Source: an uncultured Campylobacter sp. (GTDB taxonomy: Bacteria > Campylobacterota > Campylobacteria > Campylobacterales > Campylobacteraceae). From it: 64,000 bases of DNA. Below the pieces are notes generated by a model. That model was not told the origin of the DNA. It saw only the letters and a list, made by a program, of their open reading frames with translations, and did no database searches. The stretch spans positions 1 to 64,000 of the forward strand of contig NZ_CALIST010000037.1 in NCBI RefSeq assembly GCF_938041645.1, written 5' to 3'. Both the position numbers and the translations under genes were made by a program. This document shows, one piece after another, positions 26,531 to 34,490 of the stretch; the first letter of the stretch is position 1; the number at the start of each line of letters is the position of its first letter.

Positions 26531-27456
26531 ACCCGCAAAATCATATCTTAAATCTATTTTTAGGACTCATCGCGGTGCTAGTCGTCTCTAGCGCCGTTGC
26601 CTTTATGCTAAAGGCTAAATTCGGCGCCGAGAACAAAACCATCGCAAATTTGACCTCGCGCATAAATGCCTGGTGGGCGATGATTTTGGTGATTTTTGCG
26701 TTTACGTATATGGGCAAAAACGCCGTAATATTTTTGTTTTTGCTAGTTTCGTTTGCCGCATTGCGCGAGTTTTTGTCGCTCATCTACATCCGCAGAGGCG
26801 ATCACATCGCGCTCGTGGCGTGCTTTTACGTGATTTTACCTATGCAGTATATTTTTATTTATGCAGATTGGTACGCGATGGCGATGATATTTATCCCGGT
26901 TTACGGATTTTTATTTTTGCCGATTTTGGCGGCTATTTGCGGCGATGCGGCATATTTTTTAGAGCGCTCGACGAAGATCCAGTGGGCGCTGATGATCTGC
27001 GTCTTTTGTATCTCGCACATCCCCGCGCTTCTTTTACTGGGTCTTGAGCGAGGTAGCGGCATGGAGCTGATGCTGTTTTTGATCCTGGTCGTGCAGGCTA
27101 GCGACGTGCTGCAGTACATCTGGGGTAAACTTTTTGGCAAGCACAAGATTGCGCCTAGCATCAGCCCGTCTAAAACGGTGGTCGGCTTTGCTGGCGGCGT
27201 ACTTAGCGCTAGCGCGCTGGCTGCGTGTTTGCATCATCTCACGCCTTTTGGCGCGACGGGGGCGTTTTTTATCGGGCTTGCCGTTTGCATGATGGGCTTT
27301 TTAGGAGGGCTTGTTATGTCGGCAATCAAGCGCGATCTGGGCGTCAAAGATTGGGGATATATGATCAGCGGGCACGGCGGGATGCTTGACCGTATGGACT
27401 CGCTGTGCTTTGCTGCGCCGATATTTTTTCACATAGTTAGATACTTTTACGCGTGA
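26527..27456 (+). CDS. ynbB: Phosphatidate cytidylyltransferase-like membrane protein (CdsA family, YnbB-like)
   Basis: CdsA enzymes turn phosphatidic acid and CTP into CDP-diacylglycerol. The protein is polytopic with about eight helices. The family signature is at the C-terminus: SPSKTVVGFAGG, KRDLGVKDWGYMISGHGG and MLDRMDSLCFAAP, with the metal-binding Asp residues kept. The 309-residue length is near YnbB. As a second CdsA beside a CDP-alcohol transferase, it probably supplies a dedicated CDP-lipid pool. It overlaps the preceding frame by four bases and is followed seven bases later by the DUF1287 gene. Confidence 0.88.
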   Translation: MNPQNHILNLFLGLIAVLVVSSAVAFMLKAKFGAENKTIANLTSRINAWWAMILVIFAFTYMGKNAVIFLFLLVSFAALREFLSLIYIRRGDHIALVACFYVILPMQYIFIYADWYAMAMIFIPVYGFLFLPILAAICGDAAYFLERSTKIQWALMICVFCISHIPALLLLGLERGSGMELMLFLILVVQASDVLQYIWGKLFGKHKIAPSISPSKTVVGFAGGVLSASALAACLHHLTPFGATGAFFIGLAVCMMGFLGGLVMSAIKRDLGVKDWGYMISGHGGMLDRMDSLCFAAPIFFHIVRYFYA

Positions 27457-27463
27457 GGTTTTG

Positions 27464-28018
27464 ATGAAAATTTGGAGCAAAATTTTACTTTTAGCGCTAA
27501 CAGCAAATTTGGCTTTTGCTTTTTCTGCCCAGAAGCTCGTGCAAGACTCTAGAGCGCAAGTAGGACAGACGCTGTTTTACGATCCTTCGTACTCTAGGCT
27601 AGCCTATCCGATGGGTGACGTGGATATGATAAAGGGCGTTTGCACCGACGTCGTAGTTAGAGCGCTGCGCGGGCAGGACATCGATCTACAGAGGCTCATC
27701 CATGAGGATATGAGCGCGAATTTTAGCGTCTACCCAAAAAACTGGGGCGCGAAAAAGACCGACAAAAACATCGATCATCGCCGCGTACCAAATATCGCCA
27801 CCTATCTAAAACGCAAGGGTTACGAGGCGAAGGGCGAGTTTAAAGCGGGCGATATCGTGACGTGGCGGCTGGATAACGGCAGGCCTCATATCGGCATAGT
27901 TTCGGATAAATTTGCAGGCGACAAAACCCCGCTCGTGATCCATAACATCGGGCTTGGCGCGCAGGAAGAGGACGTGCTAAACGTTTACGAGATAACGGGG
28001 CATTTTAGGATAAAATAA
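27464..28018 (+). CDS. Periplasmic DUF1287 protein
   Basis: A signal peptide (residues 1–20, ending LAFAFSA) leads to a DUF1287 domain, which belongs to or resembles the NlpC/P60 papain-like fold. Conserved points are YDPSYSRLAYPMGDV, GVCTDVVVRALR with a candidate catalytic Cys, DHRRVPNIATYL, and DIVTWRLDNGRPHIGIVSD with a candidate His. No substrate is known for the family. I start at the ATG at 27464; a TTG one codon earlier is less likely. Its place inside the lipid locus suggests an envelope role, possibly acting on peptidoglycan or a lipid-linked product. Confidence 0.8.
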   Translation: MKIWSKILLLALTANLAFAFSAQKLVQDSRAQVGQTLFYDPSYSRLAYPMGDVDMIKGVCTDVVVRALRGQDIDLQRLIHEDMSANFSVYPKNWGAKKTDKNIDHRRVPNIATYLKRKGYEAKGEFKAGDIVTWRLDNGRPHIGIVSDKFAGDKTPLVIHNIGLGAQEEDVLNVYEITGHFRIK

Positions 28019-28056
28019 GCGCAAAAATCGATAAATTTAAGCAAGAAAGGCGAAAA

Positions 28057-30093
28057 ATGGAGTTTAAAGAGAGTTGCTTTATAACGAGCGATGGAGCGAG
28101 GATATTTTACAGATACCGCCTGGCTAGCGACGTAGCGTGCGAAAACCCGGGTGCAGACGAAGTAAATTTGAGCGAGGACGATAAATTTGACGGGTCAAAT
28201 TTGAGCGTCCAAACTGCAAACGAAACGTCAAATTTGACTATCGAGCAAACAGGCGGCTCGGATGAAAATGCGGAGCCGGGTTTTGGCGGCGAAGGTAAAT
28301 CGGACGAGCAAAATTTACCAAACGGCGGCGAAAACTCGGACTCAAATTTAAATGAAGCTAGCAAATGCGGCGCGTCAAATTTGAGCGAGACGCCTTGCGA
28401 AAACGCCGAGCAAAATCTCAAATTTAAAGCCGCGCCAAACGCCAAAGCAGTAGCGATATTTCACCGCGGACACGAGCACTCGGGCAGGACGACGCACGTA
28501 GCGGACGGGCTAGCGGACGAGAGTTTGAGCTATTTTGCGTGGGATCAGCGCGGACACGGCAGGAGCGAGGGCGAGCGTGGCGATGCGCCAAGTATCGGTC
28601 GCCTCATCGCCGACGTGGACGAGTTTGTAGCGCATATCGAGCAGAGATTTGGCTTTGAGACGCAAAATCTAGCCGTGATAGCCCAGAGCGTGGGAGCGGT
28701 GCTGGTCTCGGCGTGGCTGCACGACTACGCTCCGCGCGTTCGCTGCGCGGTGCTGGCTAGTCCCGCGTTTAGCGTGAAGCTTTACGTACCGTTTGCCAGG
28801 GCGGGACTAAAGGCGCTCTACTCCTCTCGCGGAAATTTTTTCGTAAACAGCTACGTCAAGGCTCACTATCTCACTCACGACAAGGATCGCCAGGCCAGCT
28901 ACGACGCCGACTCGCTCATCACTCGCGCGATCTCGGTGCGCATACTGCTGGGGCTTTACGAAGCGGCGCAGCGAGTGGTTTCGGACGCCGCGGCGATCAC
29001 GACGCCTACGCTGCTGCTGGTTTCAGGCGATGATTGGGTCGTGGAGCACGCCCCGCAGCACGAGTTTTACAACGCTCTTGGCGCGCGCGTAAAAAGGCGC
29101 GAGGTTTTAGAGGGATTTTACCACGATACGCTGGGCGAGAGCGAGCGGGAGAGGGCGTTTGAGATCGTGCGTGAGTTCGTCGGCGAGAGGTTTAGAGCAC
29201 CTTTTAGCGAGGTGGACTGCACGCATGCGGATGAATACGGCTTTAGCCGCGAAGAGGCCGATAGGTTAGCTACGCCGCTACCGAAATTTTGCCCGAAAAA
29301 TTTGATATTTAAGTTTCAAAGAGTTGGTATGCAGGCGCTCTCGCCGTGGGTCGGCGGGCTAAAAGTGGGCGAAAATACGGGCTACGATAGCGGCAGTACG
29401 CTTGACTACGTTTACCGAAACGAGCCGCAAGGGGCGAATAAATTTTTTAAATTTATCGACGAAATTTACCTAAACGCCATCGGCTGGCGCGGCATCAGAG
29501 AGCGCAAGCGAAATATCAAGCTAGCCATCGACCAAGCCGTAGCAAAGCTGCAAGAGCGCGGAGAGCCGCTACGACTGCTAGACATCGCCTCGGGGCACGG
29601 CAGATACATACTAGACGCCGTGCAGGGGCATAAATTTGAGCGCATAACGCTGCGCGACTACAGCGACATAAACGTGAAAGCCGGCAGCGAAATGATAAAA
29701 GAGCGCGGGCTGCAGGACGTCGCGAGCTTTACGCAGGCAAACGCCTTTGACGCCGCTAGCTACGAGGGTCTGCAGGACGCATATACGCTAGGCGTCGTGT
29801 CGGGACTGTTTGAGCTCTTTCCTGACAACTCGGTCGTGCGCACCGCGCTGCAAGGCTTTTCAAGCAGCGTAAAAAGCGGCGGCTACCTCATCTACACCAA
29901 CCAGCCGTGGCACCCGCAGCTCGAGATGATCGCGCGCGCTCTATCTAGCCACAGGCAGGGCGCTGCATGGATCATGCGCCGCCGCAGCCAAGCCGAGATG
30001 GATCAGCTCGTGGCGAATGCGGGATTTAAAAAGGTGAAAGAGTGGATAGATGGGGATGGGATATTTAGCGTGAGTTTGGCCGTTAAAATTTAA
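28057..30093 (+). CDS. ynbC: α/β-hydrolase–methyltransferase fusion, YnbC-like, with insertion
   Basis: The N-terminal half is a lysophospholipase-like α/β hydrolase: HRGHEHSGR, WDQRGHGRSEG, nucleophile Ser211 in IAQSVGAV, acid in VSGDDW (325–326) and His356 in GFYHDTLGE. The C-terminal half is a class I SAM methyltransferase with motif I LLDIASGHGRYI at about 507–518. This two-domain layout is that of E. coli YnbC. The protein is 678 residues, longer than I recall for YnbC; the excess is an Asn/Glu/Gly-rich block at about residues 25–125 (28129–28431) that splits the first β-strands of the hydrolase. The fusion suggests acyl removal or transfer coupled to methylation of the same lipid; that is inference. 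Confidence 0.85.
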   Translation: MEFKESCFITSDGARIFYRYRLASDVACENPGADEVNLSEDDKFDGSNLSVQTANETSNLTIEQTGGSDENAEPGFGGEGKSDEQNLPNGGENSDSNLNEASKCGASNLSETPCENAEQNLKFKAAPNAKAVAIFHRGHEHSGRTTHVADGLADESLSYFAWDQRGHGRSEGERGDAPSIGRLIADVDEFVAHIEQRFGFETQNLAVIAQSVGAVLVSAWLHDYAPRVRCAVLASPAFSVKLYVPFARAGLKALYSSRGNFFVNSYVKAHYLTHDKDRQASYDADSLITRAISVRILLGLYEAAQRVVSDAAAITTPTLLLVSGDDWVVEHAPQHEFYNALGARVKRREVLEGFYHDTLGESERERAFEIVREFVGERFRAPFSEVDCTHADEYGFSREEADRLATPLPKFCPKNLIFKFQRVGMQALSPWVGGLKVGENTGYDSGSTLDYVYRNEPQGANKFFKFIDEIYLNAIGWRGIRERKRNIKLAIDQAVAKLQERGEPLRLLDIASGHGRYILDAVQGHKFERITLRDYSDINVKAGSEMIKERGLQDVASFTQANAFDAASYEGLQDAYTLGVVSGLFELFPDNSVVRTALQGFSSSVKSGGYLIYTNQPWHPQLEMIARALSSHRQGAAWIMRRRSQAEMDQLVANAGFKKVKEWIDGDGIFSVSLAVKI

Positions 30094-30103
30094 GCGGCTT
30101 GTC

Positions 30104-30204
30104 TCGCGAGTGCTTTTCCGAGATTTCGCAAAATTTTCGCTCCGCAGGCTATATGCCTAGCGCACGCTTAATTTTGCTTCAAAACTCGAAAAGTCATCTC
30201 GCGA
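30104..30204. repeat. Nested ~100-nt hairpin downstream of the ynbC-like gene
   Basis: From outside in, TCGCGAG pairs with CTCGCGA, CTTTTC with GAAAAG, GAG with CTC, GCAAAATT with AATTTTGC, CGC with GCG, and AGGC with GCCT around a TATAT loop. That is about 31 base pairs in 101 nt with small bulges. It could be a structured RNA in the operon, a terminator or a small mobile hairpin element. Confidence 0.65.
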
Positions 30205-30226
30205 TACTTCGCCTTATCGTTTTACG

Positions 30227-30246
30227 CTCAAATTTGCAAATTTGAG
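30227..30246. repeat. 20-bp perfect palindrome
   Basis: CTCAAATTTGCAAATTTGAG reads the same on both strands and joins two AAATTT hexamers back to back. It may be a protein-binding site or a by-product of hexamer crowding. Confidence 0.6.
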
Positions 30247-30354
30247 TCGCCGAGACCTGTACCCTGAAAATGTCAAATTTAAATTTTCGGCGCGACAGCG
30301 CCAGATAAACCTGCACGCAGTGCAGCAACCTCTCACGTCGTAGGGGTTGGGGGA

Positions 30355-30408
30355 TTGTTAAGGGGGAAGGGAGCGACTTCGTAATTCAAGCCCCTTCCCC
30401 CTTAACAA
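30355..30408. repeat. 17-bp perfect inverted repeat, purine/pyrimidine-rich
   Basis: TTGTTAAGGGGGAAGGG is followed after 20 bases by its exact reverse complement. Such a GC-rich stem is strong, but it is followed by mixed sequence and not by a T-run, so a simple terminator is not obvious. A further G-rich run (AGGGGTTGGGGG) precedes it. Confidence 0.7.
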
Positions 30409-30597
30409 GAAAGATTGACTTGCACAAAAAGTTTAATTCATAACGATAAATTTGACTAATTCAAATTTAGCACCTTAAAGATACGGGTCTCGGCGAGTAA
30501 ATTTTACGCCTTTTGCGTCAAGCGAGCGATCTCGGCCCATTAAGCCGCCAACGCGCAAATCTGCTAAAATTTGATAGAATTAGCAAAAAAGGCAAAA

Positions 30598-32127
30598 ATG
30601 AAAACAAAACCGTTTTTATATCAGCTGGCCGCGCTAGTCGTCGTTGCGGCGATATTTTACGCTAGCTACGGCGCCACGAACGCCCTCGCGAGCGCTCGCG
30701 CAAACGTGCCCGAGATTTATTTCGCGTGGGAGCGCGCGCTACCGTTTTGGGCGTGGAGCATCGTGCCGTATTGGTCGCTAAATTTGCTCTACGCGCTTGG
30801 ATTTTTCCTCTGCCGTGACGCCGGGGAGCTCGCGCGCTACGTTACACAGCTGCTAGTCGCTCAGATGATCGCGACGCTGTTTTTTATCGCTTTTCCTCTG
30901 CAAATGTCGTGGGAAAAGCCCGCAGTTTCAGGCTTTAGCGGTTTTTTGTTCTCGAGCCTCGCCGCCTTTGACCTCCCGTTTAATCAAGCCCCGTCACTGC
31001 ACATCATACTTTGCGTCGTCGTGGGCGCATTTTACCTTCGCAAGGCGCGCGCGGTTTGGCTTAAAGCGGCGCTCGTAGCGTGGTTTGTGCTCATCGGCTT
31101 TAGCGTGCTGACCACGTATCAGCACCATTTTATCGACATTCCGACGGGGCTAGCCGCGGGATGTTTTGTGCTGCTCGTTCGTCCGATGGATGGCGAGCCG
31201 CTTAGTTTTGCTATAGCTATGGAGGCTGCTCGCTACAAATGGGCGGCGCTATATCTAGGGCTTGCGTTTATGACGCTTTTTGCGGCGATTTTGGGAGCTA
31301 AAATTTGGGGCGCGTGGATGCTGTGGCTGTCGTGGGCGAGCCTTAGCTTCGCGCTAGTCGCTTGCGGTTACGCGTTTTTGGGCGCGCGGGTTTTTGCTAA
31401 AAACGGGCAAGGCCGTCACGCCGCCGCGGCTAAAGCTTTACTCTTCCCGTATCTTTGCGTCGCGCGGTTAAATGCGCTCTTTTGGCTGCGCGGACGCCGG
31501 CTTTCAGACGAGATTTTGCCAGGGCTGTATCTTGGCTCGGTTAAGCAGGCAGGTAAATTTGACGCGGTGCTTGACTGCGCGGCCGAGTTTGAGCGGCCTA
31601 GCGGCGCGCAAATTTACGCGAGCCTGCCTATGCTAGATATGATAACGCCTGGCGCGGACGAGCTAAAACGCGGCGCAGATGAGCTCGAGCGACTCGTGAA
31701 AATGGCTTTTAGCGGCGGCGAAATTTTACCGCAAAGGGCGGAGCTAGGACCAAATTTTAGCGCCAAAGCGGGCTACGCGCACGGGCGAGATTTTAAATTT
31801 AACGAGCAGGTGGACTCGCGGACAAACCTGCAAACCCGCGGCACGGCAAACGAAAGCGAAATCGCCGAGGCGGGGCAAAATCTTACAGGCGCGAACGAAC
31901 GAGCCGCCGAGACAAACGGCAAAAAGGTGCTGGTGTGCTGCGCGCTGGGCTACGGCAGGAGCGCGTCGGTGCTGCTTGCGTGGCTGGTGATTTATGCGGG
32001 ACTGGGCTTTGACGAGGCGCTAAATTTACTAAAATCTCGCCGCGAAAAGATCGCAGTCGCTAGCTCGCTGCGCGAGAGGATAACGCGGCTAGCCGCAGAA
32101 GCCCGCGTAAGTTCGAAAGCGGAGTAA
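30598..32127 (+). CDS. ynbD: PAP2–dual-specificity phosphatase fusion, YnbD-like, with insertion
   Basis: The N-terminal half is a polytopic PAP2-type lipid phosphatase: APSLHIIL (residues 131–138) and TTYQHHFIDIPTG (172–184) supply the catalytic His residues. The C-terminal part is a cysteine-dependent phosphatase with C448-x5-R454 in VCCALGYGRS; the residue before the catalytic Cys, usually His, is Cys here. Residues about 373–440 (31714–31917) are an Asn/Ala/Glu-rich insertion just before that loop. The architecture matches E. coli YnbD. Two phosphatase modules on one protein fit stepwise removal of phosphates from a phospholipid-phosphate made by the YnbA-like enzyme. I start at the ATG at 30598; a TTG nine codons earlier overlaps promoter-like sequence. 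Confidence 0.83.
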   Translation: MKTKPFLYQLAALVVVAAIFYASYGATNALASARANVPEIYFAWERALPFWAWSIVPYWSLNLLYALGFFLCRDAGELARYVTQLLVAQMIATLFFIAFPLQMSWEKPAVSGFSGFLFSSLAAFDLPFNQAPSLHIILCVVVGAFYLRKARAVWLKAALVAWFVLIGFSVLTTYQHHFIDIPTGLAAGCFVLLVRPMDGEPLSFAIAMEAARYKWAALYLGLAFMTLFAAILGAKIWGAWMLWLSWASLSFALVACGYAFLGARVFAKNGQGRHAAAAKALLFPYLCVARLNALFWLRGRRLSDEILPGLYLGSVKQAGKFDAVLDCAAEFERPSGAQIYASLPMLDMITPGADELKRGADELERLVKMAFSGGEILPQRAELGPNFSAKAGYAHGRDFKFNEQVDSRTNLQTRGTANESEIAEAGQNLTGANERAAETNGKKVLVCCALGYGRSASVLLAWLVIYAGLGFDEALNLLKSRREKIAVASSLRERITRLAAEARVSSKAE

Positions 32128-32319
32128 AGACCGGCCAAATTCGCAAAAGCAAGTGCGGCAAATTTAAGCGCGAAATAGATGCGGGCCAAATTTGATCAAG
32201 TCCGGTTTGAGGGATCAAATTGAAAAATCTACAGGCTGGAAACAAGCGGCATGGCAAAATTCTCGGCGAAAACAAACGAGAATTTAACTAAAGACAAACG
32301 CCCAAAATGAGGAGAGAAA

Positions 32320-32772
32320 ATGACGAATGCGGAGCAAAGCAAAAAAGCGGCGCAAGACGGGGAGCGGGAATGCCGCCAAAGGGCGGACGATAGAGTCTTG
32401 GCGCTGGTTACAGCTAGGTTTTTGGCGACACATAGGCTGTTTTTCTTGTTAAATTTACTCCAGCTAGCCGTCTGTCTTACGATTTTTACGAATTTTGCCG
32501 TGATTGCGAGCTTTTTGACGGCTTTTGCGGGGCTATTTTATCTGCACGTTAGGCTGCATTTTGATACGCTGATTTTTAGAGATTTTGCGGAGTGGAGGCT
32601 TGATTGCGGCAAATTTGACGCGGCGCTTGCGGAGCTAAATTTAGCTAGCAAGCCGCCCAAAATCCGCGATATGAAAAGTCGCTGCGCGGGAACTTTGCGG
32701 CTATATAAATTAACGGCCGCGCTTACTTTTATCGTCGCCGTTGTGGCTTTTGCGTGTTACTATCTGAGCTAA
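32320..32772 (+). CDS. Small membrane protein at the end of the ynb-like locus
   Basis: It has 150 residues. After a charged N-terminus there are two close hydrophobic stretches (about residues 39–75, LFFLLNLLQLAVCLTIFTNF onwards) and a C-terminal helix (LTAALTFIVAVVAFACYYL). A middle soluble loop contains KFDAALAELNLASKPPKIRD. I do not recognise the family. GAGGAGAG stands before the ATG, and it follows the YnbD-like gene on the same strand by about 190 bases, so it is a candidate accessory subunit of the locus. Confidence 0.65.
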   Translation: MTNAEQSKKAAQDGERECRQRADDRVLALVTARFLATHRLFFLLNLLQLAVCLTIFTNFAVIASFLTAFAGLFYLHVRLHFDTLIFRDFAEWRLDCGKFDAALAELNLASKPPKIRDMKSRCAGTLRLYKLTAALTFIVAVVAFACYYLS

Positions 32773-33084
32773 ATTTGCTTGCCCGCTTAGACGGTTACGG
32801 AATGCCGATTTAGACGGCCTCATCGGTTTGGTGCGCAAAATTCAACAACTGTTTTTCATGGCGAGATAAACGGGATAAAATTGATTGCTTTTGCGGGCCA
32901 TTTTTGTAGTGACTATTTTAAGCGATGAAACAGCGGTTAGTATCGCCGGCGCACCGTATCGAGCGCTTTTAAATTTGACGATTTCGTCGGTATTTTAAAA
33001 TTTCAAAGCATAAAAAATCCAGTGCAAAAAGACGGAATGGACAACCGAGTAAGTTTAGTCGGGGCAAAATATACGAATTTCCTT
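32773..33084. other. Gap between convergent genes
   Basis: No ORF or RNA was recognised in these 312 bases between the small membrane protein gene and murB. It marks the right edge of the ynb-like locus. Confidence 0.4.
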
Positions 33085-33876
33085 TTATAGCACCACGACC
33101 TCGGTTTCCAGTTCGATACCGAATTCCTCAAAAACGCGGCTTTGCGCTAAATTTATGAGCGCAATCACATCCTCAAAGCTCGCGCCGCCAAAATTTATGA
33201 TGAAATTGGCGTGCTGCTCGCTAAATTTCGCGCCGCCGATCGCGTGGCCTTTAAGCCCCGCCGCTTCGATCAGCCTGCCCGCGGCGTCATTCGGCGGGTT
33301 TTTAAAGCAGCTTCCAAAGCTAGCTCCCTTTGGCTGGTTGGCGCGCTTGGCGGCGAAATCCGCGGCGACTTCGGCATCAAAGCCGCGCGAAATTTTAAAC
33401 TCGGCGCCTAAAATCGGCTCATCTATCCCGCTTCTTCGGTAGCCGAAGCTTATCCTCTCGCGCTCCACCCAGCCGCGAGCCAGGCGCACGGCAAGCAGGC
33501 TATCGCTAATGCTCGCGCCGGCGAGCCCCGCGTTCATTTTGATTAGCCCGCCGAGCGTGCCCGGGATGTTGCGCAAAAACTCAAAGCCGCCGAGACCCTG
33601 CTTTTTGGCGAAGTTATAAATTTTGCCCGACTTCGTTGCAGCCCCGATGCTAAGGACATCGCCGCTTAAGCTTATGCGGTCGAACTCCTCGCTTAGCATC
33701 GCAAGGTGCGGCGGCGCGGGCGAGATAAGCAGATTGTTGCCGCCACCGATGATCGCGCCCCCCGATATGCTCTCAAACTCCGCAAAATCGGCCTCGTCCT
33801 TTAAAATTTGCACCGCAAAGCTCCCGCCGATGCGCACGGAGGTGTATTTGCTAAAATCTATCTGCTTTGTTTTCAA
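33085..33876 (-). CDS. murB: UDP-N-acetylenolpyruvoylglucosamine reductase MurB
   Basis: MurB reduces UDP-GlcNAc-enolpyruvate to UDP-MurNAc with NADPH and FAD, an early step of peptidoglycan synthesis. FAD-domain signs are SVRIGGSFAV, IIGGGNNLLI and FLRNIPGTLGGLIKMNAG. The substrate domain has GSCFKNPPNDAAGRLIEAAGLKG and GGAKFSEQHANFIIN, including the catalytic Ser region. At 263 residues it is the short type II form found in Campylobacterota. The neighbouring mqn gene lies 614 bases away, with no operon. Confidence 0.92.
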   Translation of the reverse strand: MKTKQIDFSKYTSVRIGGSFAVQILKDEADFAEFESISGGAIIGGGNNLLISPAPPHLAMLSEEFDRISLSGDVLSIGAATKSGKIYNFAKKQGLGGFEFLRNIPGTLGGLIKMNAGLAGASISDSLLAVRLARGWVERERISFGYRRSGIDEPILGAEFKISRGFDAEVAADFAAKRANQPKGASFGSCFKNPPNDAAGRLIEAAGLKGHAIGGAKFSEQHANFIINFGGASFEDVIALINLAQSRVFEEFGIELETEVVVL

Positions 33877-34490
33877 AATTCTGCCTTTTAAATTTCATTT
33901 CTAAATTTCACGCTCGTCGCTCGCCGCGCATCGTTTTAAAGTTTAGCGATACCGCCGCACCGCACGGTGCAAAACGCGAACGCTATTTCAAAATTTGACG
34001 CTGCTGCTGCGATTAAATTTATCTCGCCAGTGTATTTGGGCTGCGCGATACATCGTGTGCGCAGGGCTCGCACTCTGCGGTACAAAATACAGCCGCGCAA
34101 TGTAGCGCCGCACTGCAAAATTTCATCGCTGCGTAGCCGTAAATTTAAGGCGCAGCTACAGATTGCACGGCGATAATAACGCTACAGCGCGGTCGATTGA
34201 CGAGCTTGGCGGCAAAATCCGCGGCAAGCTCGGCGCTAAATTTTACGCGCAAATTTAAATTCACGTCGCACTCCGCAGCTAAACCCAAAAGCGGCGGAGG
34301 GGCTGCACCACAATGGCAAGAACGCGGGGTAAAATTCTACCTCGCGCGGCGACTTTTACGCCGAAGTAAAATTTAACCGAGGCGCAAACCTCTTAACGCC
34401 GAGGAATTTAGCCAAATGTGATTTCATTTCTAGTAAAAATTTAGCCGAAACAAGCGCTAAATTTCAACTAAATTTTAACCTCGCCCGCCT
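33877..34490. other. 614-base gap dense in RAATTY hexamers
   Basis: No credible gene is present. The segment around 34205–34230 (GCTTGGCGGCAAAATCCGCGG) closely repeats a piece of murB near 33347–33368, suggesting a short copied fragment. The rest is a mix of GC-rich words separated by AAATTT/AAATTC hexamers. Confidence 0.45.

Larger units (their letters stand above)
30094..30597. other. 504-base gap with three successive inverted repeats
   Basis: No gene is visible. It carries a nested hairpin at 30104–30204, a 20-bp palindrome at 30227–30246 and a 17-bp inverted repeat at 30355–30408, listed separately. The run TTGATAGAATTAG about 20 bases before the next start may include a −10 box for the phosphatase gene. 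Confidence 0.6.
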
